Assembly: GCA_963514095.1 (NCBI GenBank)
Contig: OY741268.1
Coordinates: forward strand, 24,946,657 to 25,010,656
From: Eutrigla gurnardus
Taxonomy: Eukaryota > Chordata > Actinopteri > Perciformes > Triglidae
Length of the DNA: 64,000 nt
Direction of reading: 5' to 3'
The first letter of the stretch is position 1. Each line of letters opens with the position of its first letter. The notes beneath the pieces were generated by a model. It did no database searches. It was not told where the DNA came from and was given only the letters and a program-made list of their open reading frames with translations. Shown here piece after piece: positions 63,301-64,000 of this stretch. The translations under genes were made by a program, and so were the position numbers.

Positions 63301-64000
63301 CGGAGCCAGGCCAAGACGTATCGGGGTGTTTTCACTTCAGGTCAGCAAGAAAGCCTCGCTGACCTTTGCAGACAGCAGACGGGGAGTCTCATGGAGCTTT
63401 GCTTGAGCAGCCCTTTGACTCACAAAGTAAACAACAGACTCAAATGCTGCACTTTGAAACGCTGCATGTTAGTGTGTGCCAGTGTGTGTGTGTGTGATCA
63501 CTTGTTGACCACTTCTACATGGCCCTGAGGCTCCAAGACCAATATGTCCTGCTAATGAACACATTCAGCAAAGCAGCATCCTTGCAATTATTCTCCAACA
63601 GCTGAAACAAAAAGCTCTGTTTTTTGTGGGTTTTTTTTTTTTTTTAATAGCTGCCATGCACAGCTCAAACACTGGCCTCAGAAAATTTAGAAGAAAAGGA
63701 GAGAGAACGAGAGTGAAGAATGGATATTAAAACAGCAGGGAACTTGAAAAATAGCACTTTGCTGGACTGGAATACAAACTCTGGAGGGCCTGAGAGAGAA
63801 TTCACAAACAGCAGGAGCGGCGGCAGCATGCATAATCCTTCACATGATACCGAAGACACACATACAATATAAATGAACGCAATTTGCAGACGAATCAAAA
63901 ATCCCAAAGAGTGCTAATCAAATTTCATAGGGTGGGTTTTTGTTTTTTTTTAATGCACGCAACAACAAAAAAAACATCTAATGCATCCGCGTTATTATCA

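Larger units (their letters stand above)
42665..64000 (-). other. Upstream or first-intron region of nlgn3 (no coding gene seen)
   Basis: Mammalian neuroligin genes have non-coding 5' exons, so the promoter and an untranslated exon may lie here or beyond the right edge; I could not fix either. Directly upstream, 42700-42960 is GC-rich and could be extra 5'UTR if the exon is longer than drawn. CpG-rich patches lie at about 60540-60770 and 63100-63350. Also present: a ZNF143-type motif at 45853-45872, a TA array at 48935-48963, a degenerate L2-tail copy at about 55045-55085, hairpins at 57431-57452 and 59444-59476, and GT/CA arrays at 59243-59272, 60157-60190 and 60337-60379. Open frames of 179 aa (54399 plus) and 185 aa (56495 plus) show no domain. 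Confidence 0.6.

Overview
This window looks like teleost fish nuclear DNA. It has many CA/GT microsatellites, an L2-clade retroposon tail of the kind common in fish, and a long foldback element resembling ones I know from percomorph genomes. Coding density is very low. The only gene I can support is on the minus strand: the 5' coding part of neuroligin-3 (nlgn3), a postsynaptic adhesion protein with a cholinesterase-like fold. The human family member it matches best is NLGN3, judged by the segment GKLRGVRVPLPSEILGPVDQ and by its two alternative splice-site-A cassettes.

Layout, read in the direction of transcription (right to left): 64000-42665 is upstream or first-intron DNA with no recognised coding exon, several GT arrays, CpG-rich patches and a ZNF143-type motif. 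42664-42172 is the first coding exon (signal peptide and N-terminal esterase-like domain, 157 codons plus one base). A 1.1 kb intron follows. Cassette A1 is at 41087-41028 (60 nt, basic insert with two cysteines), then an 8.3 kb intron. Cassette A2 is at 32769-32710 (60 nt, acidic insert), then a 7.6 kb intron. A constant exon lies at 25133-24984 (150 nt, HGGSYMEGTGNM segment). From 24983 to 1 lies a single intron of at least 25 kb. I looked for the next conserved exon (encoding the FFGGDP region) and did not find it, so the rest of the gene lies beyond the left edge.

All exon junctions seen here are phase 1. The first coding exon can therefore join to A1, A2, A1+A2 or neither and stay in frame. 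That is the known splice-site-A logic of NLGN3, and both cassettes are intact here.

The non-coding part is not featureless. The large 3' intron holds a near-consensus RE1/NRSE (REST-binding) sequence at 13172-13192, a foldback DNA element at 4813-5346, an L2-tail retroposon fragment ending at 17606 and a perfect 22-bp palindrome at 18569-18590. The A2-to-constant-exon intron holds a cluster of three inverted repeats at 27000-27117 and a pyrimidine-to-purine strand switch at about 25921-26265. I found no tRNA, rRNA or CRISPR, no second protein-coding gene, and no clearly new biological system. The many short open frames elsewhere look like chance or microsatellite translations.
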